Source of the DNA: Planktothricoides raciborskii GIHE-MW2
GTDB lineage: Bacteria > Cyanobacteriota > Cyanobacteriia > Cyanobacteriales > Laspinemataceae
Length of the DNA stretch: 64,000 bases
Direction: 5' to 3'
NCBI RefSeq assembly: GCF_040564635.1
Contig: NZ_CP159837.1
Location: 3,025,001-3,089,000, forward strand
A program made the translations under genes and the position numbers. Shown here in pieces: positions 40,540 through 48,816 of this stretch (position 1 is the first letter of the stretch; each line of letters begins with the position of its first letter). The notes beneath the pieces were generated by a model. It was given only the letters and a program-made list of their open reading frames with translations. It searched no databases and was not told the DNA's origin.

Positions 40540-40745
40540 ACTATCTTTGCCACCCAACCAAAAGTATGCGGAGAAACCCGGTTTCTTGCTGGCTGACAAC
40601 AAGAGTGCGATCGCCCCTGGAGAGAAACCGGGTTTCTTTAGACCAGCTTTGTCACCCAACCAAAAGTATGCGGAGAAACCCGGTTTCTTGCTGGCTGACA
40701 ACAAGAGTGCGATCGCTTCTAGCAGCAGAAACCCGGTTTCTTGGT
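40518..40745. repeat. two tandem AAACCGGGTTT repeat units plus hairpin
   Basis: Continuation of the 39303 array type: units starting near 40520 and 40622 with GCGGAGAAACCCGGTTTCTTGC and GACAACAAGAGTGCGATCGC, followed by AGCAGAAACCCGGTTTCTTGG, the segment also found just before the other DUF29 gene (38745-38775). Confidence 0.85.
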
Positions 40746-40806
40746 TAATTTGGGTGGAATTAGTTATGATAAATTCATCAATATAAATAAGATCGAGGAA
40801 ACGGCA

Positions 40807-41262
40807 ATGCTGACTAAACAAGATTGGGAATGGTTAGCCACCGGATCGGAATATCAGATGGTTGTAACTATCCAGCAACTATTACAGGAGAATCAAGTTA
40901 TGGAAGCAAGTGAAGGACTTTACGCATTAATTGAATCTATGGGAAAATCGAAAAGATTAGCACTAAAAAGCCAGTTAATTCGCTTAATGCTTCACATCAT
41001 TAAATGGAAATGCCAACCTCAAAAACGCACTTATAGCTGGGCGATTAGCATTTTGTCGTCACGTCGAGAAATAGAGGATATTCAAGAAGAAGTCCCTAGC
41101 TTAAATAGAGATTTTATAGAGTCGATTTGGGATAAATGTTTTCAATCTGCCGTGAAAGAGGCTGAAATCGAAATGAGGAAAGTTAAATGTGAGTTAACTT
41201 GCCTTTCTTGGTCAGAGGTTTTTGAAGATGAATATCTTTTATCTGGTGATGAAGATGATTAA
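40807..41262 (+). CDS. DUF29 family protein (copy 2)
   Basis: A 151-residue near-identical duplicate of 38838-39296. Differences are few (for example R to K in LALKSQLIR, F to C in LTCLSWSEVFEDEYLL, and the acidic end SGDEDD instead of SDDDRDD). GAGGAAACGGCA precedes ATG 40807. Both copies keep an open frame and ribosome site, so both may be expressed. The duplication includes the upstream repeat and promoter region (AGTTATGATAAAT). DUF29 proteins have no established activity. Confidence 0.87.
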   Translation: MLTKQDWEWLATGSEYQMVVTIQQLLQENQVMEASEGLYALIESMGKSKRLALKSQLIRLMLHIIKWKCQPQKRTYSWAISILSSRREIEDIQEEVPSLNRDFIESIWDKCFQSAVKEAEIEMRKVKCELTCLSWSEVFEDEYLLSGDEDD

Positions 41263-41293
41263 ATAGGTGGGGCAAAACCAGCTTTCTCTATTT

Positions 41294-41369
41294 GTAGGTT
41301 GGTTTAAGCAACGCAACCAAACCCATAAAAAAGGATCTTGCTGGGTTTTATTTGGTCAACCCAACCTAC
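41294..41369. repeat. GTAGGTTGG-type inverted repeat
   Basis: Arms TGTAGGTTGGTT and AACCCAACCTAC separated by ~50 bases. A related GTAGGTTGGGTTGACGCAAGG copy is at 54461. Lies between DUF29 copy 2 and the restriction gene. Confidence 0.6.
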
Positions 41370-41499
41370 GGGCTATAACTATGTCCACGGGCGATCGCTC
41401 ATGGAAATTATGGTGCGATTAATTGGGCTTTTCCGTTGGAAAACCGATCAAAATCTGTTATCATTATAAATATCTAGAGGAATATTAGAGGAATATTAT

Positions 41500-42663
41500 A
41501 TGTCATACAGGTCTATTGACGAAATTCAAACAATTTTATCCCAGGAGGTTTTTAAGTCTACACAGTCTCCCAGAAAAGCCGCTGGGCGAGCGCTTGGCAC
41601 CCTGGTTGAACTGATTACATATTATATGATTCGTCAATGGCAACTGTCATCTTATGTGCAAATAGAATTGCGAATCCCTGAATTTGGTAATTCCGATATC
41701 ACTCACAATGTTGAGTTTGGATTACATCCCCGTGTTTATTGTCAAACCCAGGAATTTGAAAATTTAAAGTTACCCATAAATCCTCAAAAAATTCAAAAAG
41801 CCTTGAAAGATAATGCTTTTTTTGCCGATAGCAATTTTAAATGGAAGACAGCCCCATTACTAAAGTCTATACCTGGCACAAATAGTTTGTTACAAAGAAA
41901 TCGATGTGTCCTAGGGACTAATTCGGAACTTCAGCAGTTAGTCATTGCCGATTTACTAAATTATGAATCTACCAAATTTCAAGGTACAATTGAAATTAGT
42001 ATGTTGAAAAATCATCCTTTTGCAATATTTGAATGTAAGCGGGTTGGCGTTGAAGAAGGCGCAAAAAAAGGGCCAACAACTATAGAAAAAGCTAAACAAG
42101 GTGCCTATGTAGCGCAGCACGTATCGGCACTGCAAAAAATTCGTCGTGCGGATGGCACTATTTTTGGCGCATTAGCCAAACCAGATGGTAGTTTTGATCT
42201 AAAAAAATTATATGACGATGCTCTGAAAAACTTGATTTATGATGCCCCTGCCGAAGCGTTACAAAATTTTGTTTTAACAATAGGTATTGCGAGTAATCAT
42301 GGTAATTGGTTTACATCAGATAATCCTAACAAAGAACTTTTGGTACTCAAGCAGTCATACGACTGGCTTCTATTTTTAACCGATCAAGGACTTTGTAAGT
42401 TTATTGAAGACTTAATTCTCCCAAAATCTACCAATAACGTTGTGGGCTTTGCTTTTCGAGAAAGCTACGCCGCATCAAGAACAGTTAACCAGTTTACAAA
42501 AGTAAATATTCTTAGAAATGCTCATTTAGTTTTGGAGAAATATTTTCAGGATAATATTGACAGTATAGAAAAAGAATGGTTTAATATAATTTCTCCGCAA
42601 TTGGCAACAATTGAGAAATTAAAAGAACAGCTTAACTGTTTAGTAGCGAAAGACTGGAAATAA
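41500..42663 (+). CDS. type II restriction endonuclease
   Basis: A 387-residue protein placed immediately before a C5 methyltransferase (3-base gap). The PD-(D/E)XK-type core is suggested by HPFAIFECKRVGVEEGAKKGP with E178-C-K180, followed by TIEKAKQGAYVAQHVSALQKIRRADG. Segments like this are typical of type II restriction enzymes of the E-x-K class. AGAGGAATATTAT precedes the ATG. It would cleave unmethylated incoming DNA at the sequence its partner modifies. Recognition sequence and prototype are not predictable by eye. AT-richness is higher than in flanking housekeeping genes, which fits horizontal transfer. Confidence 0.8.
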   Translation: MSYRSIDEIQTILSQEVFKSTQSPRKAAGRALGTLVELITYYMIRQWQLSSYVQIELRIPEFGNSDITHNVEFGLHPRVYCQTQEFENLKLPINPQKIQKALKDNAFFADSNFKWKTAPLLKSIPGTNSLLQRNRCVLGTNSELQQLVIADLLNYESTKFQGTIEISMLKNHPFAIFECKRVGVEEGAKKGPTTIEKAKQGAYVAQHVSALQKIRRADGTIFGALAKPDGSFDLKKLYDDALKNLIYDAPAEALQNFVLTIGIASNHGNWFTSDNPNKELLVLKQSYDWLLFLTDQGLCKFIEDLILPKSTNNVVGFAFRESYAASRTVNQFTKVNILRNAHLVLEKYFQDNIDSIEKEWFNIISPQLATIEKLKEQLNCLVAKDWK

Positions 42664-42666
42664 AAG

Positions 42667-43836
42667 ATGAGTCTTACATATTTAGATTTTTTTAGTGGCG
42701 CCGGAGGCTGGGCTTGTGGTTTAGAAATGGCTGGCTTAAAACACGCTGGTTCTTATGAGATTAATGAGTCAGCTTGTAGAACCGCTGGCGCTAATTTAGG
42801 CAGGGCTGTATTTTGTGTAGATTTAAGAAAATTTATCGACACTTTAGATGGCAAATATCCCCAACCAGACCTGATTGTCGGCAGTCCCCCCTGTCAAGGT
42901 TTTAGTAATGAGGGATATAAAAGAAAAGAAGATCCTCGCAATAGTCTAGTTTGGACTTACTTAGATATTGTGGAAAAACTTGCACCAAAAGTTTGGATAT
43001 TTGAAAATGTTCCTGGACTTCAACGGTTATATAATGGCAGCTACTATGAAGAATTCACCGAACGGCTGAATTCCATGTCTTACTATTGGCATACTTTTTT
43101 ACTTGATGCCAGTCAATACGGGGTTCCCCAAAAAAGAATTCGTTTTTTTGCGATCGCTGCTAAAGATTTTCAGCCAGAAAAACCTGAACCCACCCATTCA
43201 ATCAACCGAGAAATCTACGGCACCGCAGAAGCAATTTCTCTTTGGGAAGCGATCGCCGATTTACCCAAAGTGGGAATTGGGGAAAAAGTGGGCATTTTTG
43301 ATTATGATAAATTGCCGGAATGTGGCTATCAATCTTGGGTCAGAGAAGGAAGTCACCGATTAGAAAACCATACCACCCAAAAGCACAGTCAACGAGTCTT
43401 AGAAAAAATTAGTGCTGTGCCCATTGGAGGCGGTATGGAATCCTTGGTTGGTAAATATCAAGAGAATAAAGTTGCCTATTGTGGAGGATATCGTAGAGCA
43501 CTGAAAGAACAGCCTTCTTATACAGCGTATTGGACGCGGGGGATGACTTCAATTCATCCCGAAGAAAATCGATTTTTGTCCCCTAGGGAATGTGCCCGGA
43601 TCCAGTCATTTCCCGATCGCTTCATTTTTCACGGCACGACTATCGAAAACTATACCCAAATTTGCAATGCAGTTCCTCCCTTGGTTGCGAGAGCTTATGG
43701 GAGATATTTGTTAAAAGTATTGCTGGGTCAAGAAATTCCGGCAATTCCTTGGGACTGTAGTCACAAAACCTCAAATCAATTGGTGGCTTTATCCAAAAAA
43801 GAACAAAATCCGATTCAGCTTCGGTTGCCTATTTAG
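42667..43836 (+). CDS. DNA (cytosine-5-)-methyltransferase of the R-M pair
   Basis: A 389-residue C5 methylase. Motif I is LDFFSGAGGWACGLEMAG (~6-23), motif IV is VGSPPCQGFSNEGYK with catalytic C76, motif VI is WIFENVPGL (E113), motif VIII is GVPQKRIRFFAIA, and the late motifs are LSPRECARIQSFPDRF and NAVPPLVARAYGRYL. Between VIII and IX lies a target-recognition region of ordinary size, so a single specificity is expected. It protects host DNA from the nuclease encoded just upstream. It differs from the methylase at 1-1031, so the genome carries at least two C5 specificities. Confidence 0.95.
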   Translation: MSLTYLDFFSGAGGWACGLEMAGLKHAGSYEINESACRTAGANLGRAVFCVDLRKFIDTLDGKYPQPDLIVGSPPCQGFSNEGYKRKEDPRNSLVWTYLDIVEKLAPKVWIFENVPGLQRLYNGSYYEEFTERLNSMSYYWHTFLLDASQYGVPQKRIRFFAIAAKDFQPEKPEPTHSINREIYGTAEAISLWEAIADLPKVGIGEKVGIFDYDKLPECGYQSWVREGSHRLENHTTQKHSQRVLEKISAVPIGGGMESLVGKYQENKVAYCGGYRRALKEQPSYTAYWTRGMTSIHPEENRFLSPRECARIQSFPDRFIFHGTTIENYTQICNAVPPLVARAYGRYLLKVLLGQEIPAIPWDCSHKTSNQLVALSKKEQNPIQLRLPI

Positions 43837-43866
43837 CCACTGATGACGGTTTTTTCCAACTTTTAT

Positions 43867-44010
43867 CTAGTCCATATAGGAGAGACTACGCTTGACGGAA
43901 CCATCGCTATATAATTCCATTGGCACCAGTTCGGTTTTGCCATATTTTTTGAGCTTGGAATAGACGATTTTCACAAAAGATGGTTGTTTTTTATTGGTAA
44001 TATTAGACAT
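43867..44010 (-). CDS. 47-residue conserved-looking miniprotein
   Basis: MSNITNKKQPSFVKIVYSKL, then KKYGKTELVPMELYSDGSVKRSLSYMD. The ATG is preceded by AGAGGTAACTTTT, a good ribosome site. It is basic and has no membrane segment. Codon use looks normal. It lies convergent with the methyltransferase gene, 30 bases after that stop. No family is recognised; it may be a small regulator or a leftover of a larger gene. Confidence 0.5.
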   Translation of the reverse strand: MSNITNKKQPSFVKIVYSKLKKYGKTELVPMELYSDGSVKRSLSYMD

Positions 44011-44593
44011 AAAAGTTACCTCTGGGATAATTTATCTGGCAATAGCATCCCGGTTCTGACTAATTTATGGAAAAAAATTTTTAGGTTATGGTTATCTAAT
44101 GTGCTTTCTATCGATATAAAGAAGGGTTTTTTGACTTTTTGGGCTTTATAGCATCTATGAAAACACAATTTATGAAAACCATGTTGCCAATTTGGCAGAA
44201 ATTGGCAGAAAATAGAGACTGATTGACTCACACCGGGCTTACTTTGTCATTAAAGTTTGACAATTAAGCCAAACATTTCCTCGGTTGAGATTTGCGGCAC
44301 CGGGAAAGCTAAGATTTTGCTATTTGATGACACGATTTTCAGCCCCGCACCAACTGCTCAGGATAATTTTGACTTTTTCCAGGATTTTTTAGATTTTTGT
44401 ATCAACTCAGACTGAATCGGCTAACGGTTAGGTTTTCTCAACCAGATTTACTGAGGATGAATCGGGGTTTCCCTAAATTATTTGGCTGAAAAAAAAGCGA
44501 TCGCGGTTGGCGGAAGATTAACGACCCAACCTTGCTATAATCCATGCTGAAATCATCGGAAATGATTAATGGTTGATTCCCATCATTATTAAT
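44011..44593. other. intergenic region before the GH15-like gene
   Basis: No convincing gene. A 71-codon minus-strand frame (44016-44231) has low-complexity, His/Phe/Lys-rich translation and no ribosome site. No strong promoter or terminator motif was recognised; one HIP1 site is at 44499. Confidence 0.4.
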
Positions 44594-47500
44594 ATGTCCA
44601 AAATCACCAATCAGACTAAAACGCCCTTAGAGACTTACTACAAACAAATTCACACGGTGATTCTCTCTCGGCAAAACCCCATTACCGGATTATTGCCCGC
44701 GTCCACTGCGGTAAATGCTCACGGTGACTATACCGATGCCTGGGTGCGAGACAATGTATATAGTATTCTCGCGGTTTGGGCTTTGGCTTTGGCTTATCGG
44801 AAAATTGATGCCTTTGACCAGCGCACTTTTGAACTAGAACATAGCACGATTAAGCTGATGCGCGGGTTACTTTATTCTATGATGCGTCAAGCGGATAAAG
44901 TGGAAAAATTTAAGCGCACTCAATCGCCCTTGGATGCGTTACACGCCAAATATGATACGAAAACCGGCGATACTGTCGTGGGGGATGACCAGTGGGGGCA
45001 TTTACAACTAGATGCTACCTCGATTTTTGTGCTGATGTTGGCCCAAATGACTGCTTCCGGTTTGACGATTATCTATAGTCAGGATGAAGTTAACTTTATC
45101 CAAAATTTGGTTTATTACATTAGTCGCACTTACCGGACTCCCGATTATGGGATTTGGGAACGCGGTAATAAGATTAATCATGGCGACCCCGAACTGAATG
45201 CGAGTTCGATCGGTATGGCGAAAGCGGCTTTGGAAGCTATTAATGGGTTAAATTTGTTTGGGGTACGCGGTGGCCCTGCGTCGGTGATTCACGTTTTGCC
45301 CGATGAAATTGCCCATTGTCGGATTACCCTAGAATCCCTGTTGCCCAGAGAGTCGAGCTCTAAGGAAGTGGATGCGGCGATTTTGAGCATTATCGGCTTT
45401 CCGGCTTTTGCGATCGCAGACCAAGAATTAGTCGATCGCACCCGTAAGACGATTATCGACAAACTCCAAGGGCGATATGGTTGTAAGCGGTTTCTGCGGG
45501 ACGGCCATCAAACGGTTTTGGAAGATACCAGCCGCTTGCATTATGAACCCTGGGAACTGAAACAGTTTGAACATATTGAATGCGAATGGCCGCTATTTTT
45601 TACTTATTTATATCTTGATGGGCTATTTCGCCAAGATGCTCAACAAATTGCCGAATATCGCGATCGCCTAGAATCTATCCTGGTGGAACAAAATGGCTGG
45701 GGCTTATTGCCAGAGTTGTACTATGTCCCGGAAGAGGCGATCGAAGCGGAACGGCAAAACCCCCACAGTCAAACCCGCAAACCCAATGAAAATATCCCCC
45801 TAGTTTGGGCGCAAAGCTTATATCTGGTCGGTCAACTCCTGGACGACGGCTGGATCGCTTTGGGAGATATTGACCCCCTCGGTCGTCACCGGCAACCCCA
45901 CTATCTCAAAGGACAGCGGCAACAACCCGTGGTGCAAATTGCCCTGTTAGCAGAAGATGAAGAGTTACAAGGGAAACTCGCTACCTACGGCATTGCCACC
46001 CAAACCCCCGGTCAAATTGCCCCCATGCAAGTCAGACAAGCCCGCGAACTGGCTACAGTTTATAAAGAAATTGGCTTGAATAAAAAATTAGGGCTCACCG
46101 GCAGACCCATGCGACGGTTGCGGAGTTTGATGACTTCCCGCATTTTCCGCATTTGCGGCGAAGTGATGGTATTTTTGCCCGCATTTTTGGATCAGCAGGA
46201 GTTCTATCAAACTCTCGATTATCATTTTTTGGTGGCATATATTAAGAGTGAATTAGCCTATATCGATCGCCATTGGCGGGGTTTAGGCCGACCTACGATG
46301 ACCCTATTGCTAACTCATACGATGTTGGAACCGTCGGGGTCGAATTCAGAAATTCTGCCGCCTTTATTAGAGTTGATGCAGCAATTTCGCGAAGGGAAAT
46401 GTGGGGATGTCAAGGTAAAACTTGGTTCATTAAATGAATTTATGCTCACTTCCGCGATCGAACGGATTGATTTCCTGCGAGAAGTGAAATTTCCCCAAGC
46501 CCCGGTACGCAATGCGGAATCTTTATTAGTGCGCGGTTCTAGTCAGAAACGCTACTTATGGAACAAGCCGAAAAAAAATCGCGCCCTCAGCAATATTCAG
46601 GAGTTTTCCTTAGAATGTGAGACGGATCTAAAATTATTAATCGCCAAACTCAGAGAGTCAGAAAACCTCTATGAACAAGTGGAGTTATTACATATCCTGA
46701 CTCGCTTAGAAGGGTTAGAATTTGATACAGGAATTGGCGGCCCTGGAGAACCAGTCCGAGTTAGAACTTTACTGGATCAAGTATATGCCCAAGCGTCTCA
46801 ATTGAGGTTATGGGCAGTGGTGCGCTATGCCGCTGGTTTGCTGAATAAAGTAGATATTAGTTTGTCTGATGCGGTGACGGATATTTTAGTCCGACAAAAA
46901 CAAATTACTGTGGGTCGGGCTTATTCTAGCGGGTCGTTGATTAATCGCCCTATGTCCCAGCAAAAGATTATGCAAAAAATTCGCGAGTTCTGTCGGGAAG
47001 ATATCCGCGATCGCGCCTTAACTCAGGAAATTTTAATTTATCTGAGTACATTAATTAAATCCGATCCAAAACTGCTGAAAGGCTTTGTCACCTTGCGCGT
47101 CGGTTATTTAATTCTCCTGTTAGTTAGCGAACTGGCATTAGAGTTAAATCTGACTCAAGATGAAGCTTATGAAGCCTTGATGAAATTATCTCCTTTTGAG
47201 ATTAAAACTCGCTTGCGTCAAGTCCTGGAAGAATATGCGGGCATGAATCAAGTGTTGCAACGGCAAGAGTCAATTGCTTTGCGGAAACAAGCCAAAGAAA
47301 TTGATTGGGTGGTCTTGTCTGGGGAGAAAAAAGAACCGGAAAAACCCAAAGAAGGTTGGCGACGCAAACGTCAATTAGATGGTTCTTTAAACCGCATGAT
47401 ACCGGATTTTTATCCCCGGGTTTGGAAGTTGATGCAACATTGCAAAGGCTTGGTGATTGGGGATAAGCTGGAACGGCGCAATCGCTTAGATAGTGAATTA

Positions 47501-47863
47501 ATCTTGTCAGAAATGACCCAAGGAGAGAAAAATTTTGATCTGAAAGTTGAGCATTTGCTGAATAAGATTGATGCGCCGGAATACCGTCAGCTTAATGTGG
47601 AAGCATTGATCGAGTTGTCCAATATCTGCGATCGCAACCCAGAATTACAAATTGAGCAATATTTAGTGCTCGATGTAATTATCGGTCACGCAGTGCGTCA
47701 AGGGTGGTTAGAAAAGTATCCCGAACGGGCGGATAAATATGATGAAGACAAGCAAAAAGCCTGGGATAAATTTTATGACACTTCCCCTTATGTTTGCGCG
47801 GGATATATTGTCAAAGCTTTCCGCTTCTTAACGGAAGTTGGCGAAGATTTAACCGCTGCTTAA
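44594..47863 (+). CDS. GH15 / phosphorylase-kinase-alpha-like protein
   Basis: A 1089-residue protein. The N-terminal ~420 residues form a glucoamylase-like (alpha/alpha)6 domain as in GH15 and phosphorylase kinase alpha/beta subunits: SRQNPITGLLPASTAVNAHGDYTDAWVRDNVYSILAVWALALAYRK, DDQWGHLQLDATSIFVLMLAQM, YGIWERGNKINHGDPELNASSIGMAKAALEAING. Acidic residues at catalytic-like positions (DTSRLHYEPWELKQFEHIECEWPLF) are present. The remaining ~670 residues are helical and match the long C-terminal part of the phosphorylase-kinase-type family. ATG 44594 (MSKITNQTKTP) is preferred to a TTG at 44573. It is a stand-alone cytoplasmic gene; probably a carbohydrate-binding or hydrolysing protein of glycogen metabolism, with activity unproven. 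Confidence 0.88.
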   Translation: MSKITNQTKTPLETYYKQIHTVILSRQNPITGLLPASTAVNAHGDYTDAWVRDNVYSILAVWALALAYRKIDAFDQRTFELEHSTIKLMRGLLYSMMRQADKVEKFKRTQSPLDALHAKYDTKTGDTVVGDDQWGHLQLDATSIFVLMLAQMTASGLTIIYSQDEVNFIQNLVYYISRTYRTPDYGIWERGNKINHGDPELNASSIGMAKAALEAINGLNLFGVRGGPASVIHVLPDEIAHCRITLESLLPRESSSKEVDAAILSIIGFPAFAIADQELVDRTRKTIIDKLQGRYGCKRFLRDGHQTVLEDTSRLHYEPWELKQFEHIECEWPLFFTYLYLDGLFRQDAQQIAEYRDRLESILVEQNGWGLLPELYYVPEEAIEAERQNPHSQTRKPNENIPLVWAQSLYLVGQLLDDGWIALGDIDPLGRHRQPHYLKGQRQQPVVQIALLAEDEELQGKLATYGIATQTPGQIAPMQVRQARELATVYKEIGLNKKLGLTGRPMRRLRSLMTSRIFRICGEVMVFLPAFLDQQEFYQTLDYHFLVAYIKSELAYIDRHWRGLGRPTMTLLLTHTMLEPSGSNSEILPPLLELMQQFREGKCGDVKVKLGSLNEFMLTSAIERIDFLREVKFPQAPVRNAESLLVRGSSQKRYLWNKPKKNRALSNIQEFSLECETDLKLLIAKLRESENLYEQVELLHILTRLEGLEFDTGIGGPGEPVRVRTLLDQVYAQASQLRLWAVVRYAAGLLNKVDISLSDAVTDILVRQKQITVGRAYSSGSLINRPMSQQKIMQKIREFCREDIRDRALTQEILIYLSTLIKSDPKLLKGFVTLRVGYLILLLVSELALELNLTQDEAYEALMKLSPFEIKTRLRQVLEEYAGMNQVLQRQESIALRKQAKEIDWVVLSGEKKEPEKPKEGWRRKRQLDGSLNRMIPDFYPRVWKLMQHCKGLVIGDKLERRNRLDSELILSEMTQGEKNFDLKVEHLLNKIDAPEYRQLNVEALIELSNICDRNPELQIEQYLVLDVIIGHAVRQGWLEKYPERADKYDEDKQKAWDKFYDTSPYVCAGYIVKAFRFLTEVGEDLTAA

Positions 47864-47953
47864 GTTGGGAATGACAATAGAAACCGGGTGTTTGCGGTTT
47901 TGCCGGAATTGGTTACAGGAATTTTCTATTGGCTGAAGCACAAATCTAGGTAA

Positions 47954-48205
47954 GGGCGAAGCATTCCGGTCATAAATTTCTGTGTTAATTCACAAATAAG
48001 TAGGTGGGCAGAAATCAATGCAGACCATAACAGAAGAAAAACTGTCATTCCCGCGAAGGCGGGAATCCAAGGATTTGCGGTGGGGAACGATGCAATTAAT
48101 TATGTTCACCTACTTATCTGCCGGTAGGTAAGGGCGAAGCATTCCGGTCATAAATTTCTGTGTTAATTCACAAATATCTGCCGGAATGCTTCGCCCCTAC
48201 AGGAG
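47954..48205. repeat. duplicated GCGAAGCATTCCGG repeat split by a MITE
   Basis: Two copies of TAGGTAAGGGCGAAGCATTC...TTAATTCACAAAT, at 47947-47998 and 48125-48176. The second continues uninterrupted into TATCTGCCGGAATGCTTCGCCCCTACAGG; the first is interrupted by the MITE at 47999-48114. Confidence 0.8.
47999..48114 (-). mobile_element. MITE, TA-target type (copy 2, 116 bp)
   Basis: Reverse-oriented copy of 24252-24376, roughly 90% identical, with ends AGTAGGTG / CACCTACT and TA at 47997-47998 and 48115-48116. The empty site CACAAA-TA-TCTGCCGG is preserved at 48175-48176 in the adjacent duplicate, proving a clean insertion with TA duplication. Confidence 0.9.
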
Positions 48206-48225
48206 GGCTTTATTAATTGTAAAAA

Positions 48226-48330
48226 AATCGGATTTTGTTAGTCTCTTATACCGAAAGAGGAGATAAAATTAGACTGATTAGCGCTAGACAAGCTACCAAA
48301 CAAGAAATCAAAGCTTATCAAGAGGGTTAA
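48226..48330 (+). pseudogene. brnT: truncated BrnT toxin remnant
   Basis: An open 3' fragment encoding NRILLVSYTERGDKIRLISA, then RQATKQEIKAYQEG and a stop. This is the C-terminal half of a BrnT (DUF497) ribonuclease toxin, including the YTERGD and RLISAR motifs. The 5' half is missing; the sequence upstream is the interspersed repeat and MITE, so repeat insertion or deletion removed it. It lies 4 bases before the intact brnA-like gene. Confidence 0.8.
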
Positions 48331-48334
48331 AATC

Positions 48335-48532
48335 ATGGAAGATGAATTGAGAGATGAATATGACTTAAAAAGGTTAAAAGTTAGAAAAATGGGAGTCAAT
48401 CGGAAAAAGTTTGGCGATACAATTATTAAGCTAGATGCAGATGTGGCTGATTTTTTTCCCAACGCTGAATCGGTGAATGAAGCTTTAAGGTTTTTGATTA
48501 GAATTGCTCAGGATAATCAAGCTAAAGTTTAG
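48335..48532 (+). CDS. brnA: BrnA-like antitoxin, orphaned
   Basis: A 65-residue protein, MEDELRDEYDLKRLKVRKMGVNRKKFGDTIIKLDADVADFFPNAESVNEALRFLIRIAQDNQAKV. The N-terminal acidic/basic stretch, V-x-L-D-x-D-V segment and C-terminal helical region match BrnA/CopG-like antitoxins (DUF4415-type) that follow brnT. The gene appears complete. Because the toxin upstream is truncated, it probably has no local target. It may act as an anti-toxin against a BrnT elsewhere or persist as a DNA-binding regulator. The start lies 4 bases after the brnT stop, typical of the operon. Confidence 0.75.
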   Translation: MEDELRDEYDLKRLKVRKMGVNRKKFGDTIIKLDADVADFFPNAESVNEALRFLIRIAQDNQAKV

Positions 48533-48557
48533 GCGATCGCCTCTCATTATCACAAAC

Positions 48558-48668
48558 CCAGAAACCAAGAAACCGGGTTTCTGGGACAATTTTGGTGACA
48601 AAGCCGAGAAATGAAAAAGAAACCCGGTTTCTTCTCTGTCTCATTAACAGACATCAGAAACCGGGTTT
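48558..48668. repeat. AAACCGGGTTT palindromic repeats
   Basis: AAGAAACCGGGTTTCTGGGAC, then AAAAGAAACCCGGTTTCTT and GAAACCGGGTTT. The arrangement (hairpin, GACAAAGCCGAG spacer, hairpin) matches 53098-53165. Confidence 0.8.
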
Positions 48669-48816
48669 AATCTGATAGTTTCTCCAGGGGACTTCATTCT
48701 TGTACCCAGAGGTTAAAAATCATCGCTTTTAAACATTATCCCATTTCATCAGCGATCGCACTTCCAACTCGAATAAAGAGCGATCGCATCTCAACTGCCG
48801 AAAAAATATCCACTAA

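Noticed and set aside
39303-40745. CRISPR-like array of ~100-bp units
   Set aside because: The whole unit, including the apparent spacer, is conserved; it is a tandem palindromic repeat.
44016-44231. 71-codon minus-strand frame
   Set aside because: Low-complexity His/Phe/Lys-rich translation without ribosome site; the shorter frame at 43867-44010 has better support.
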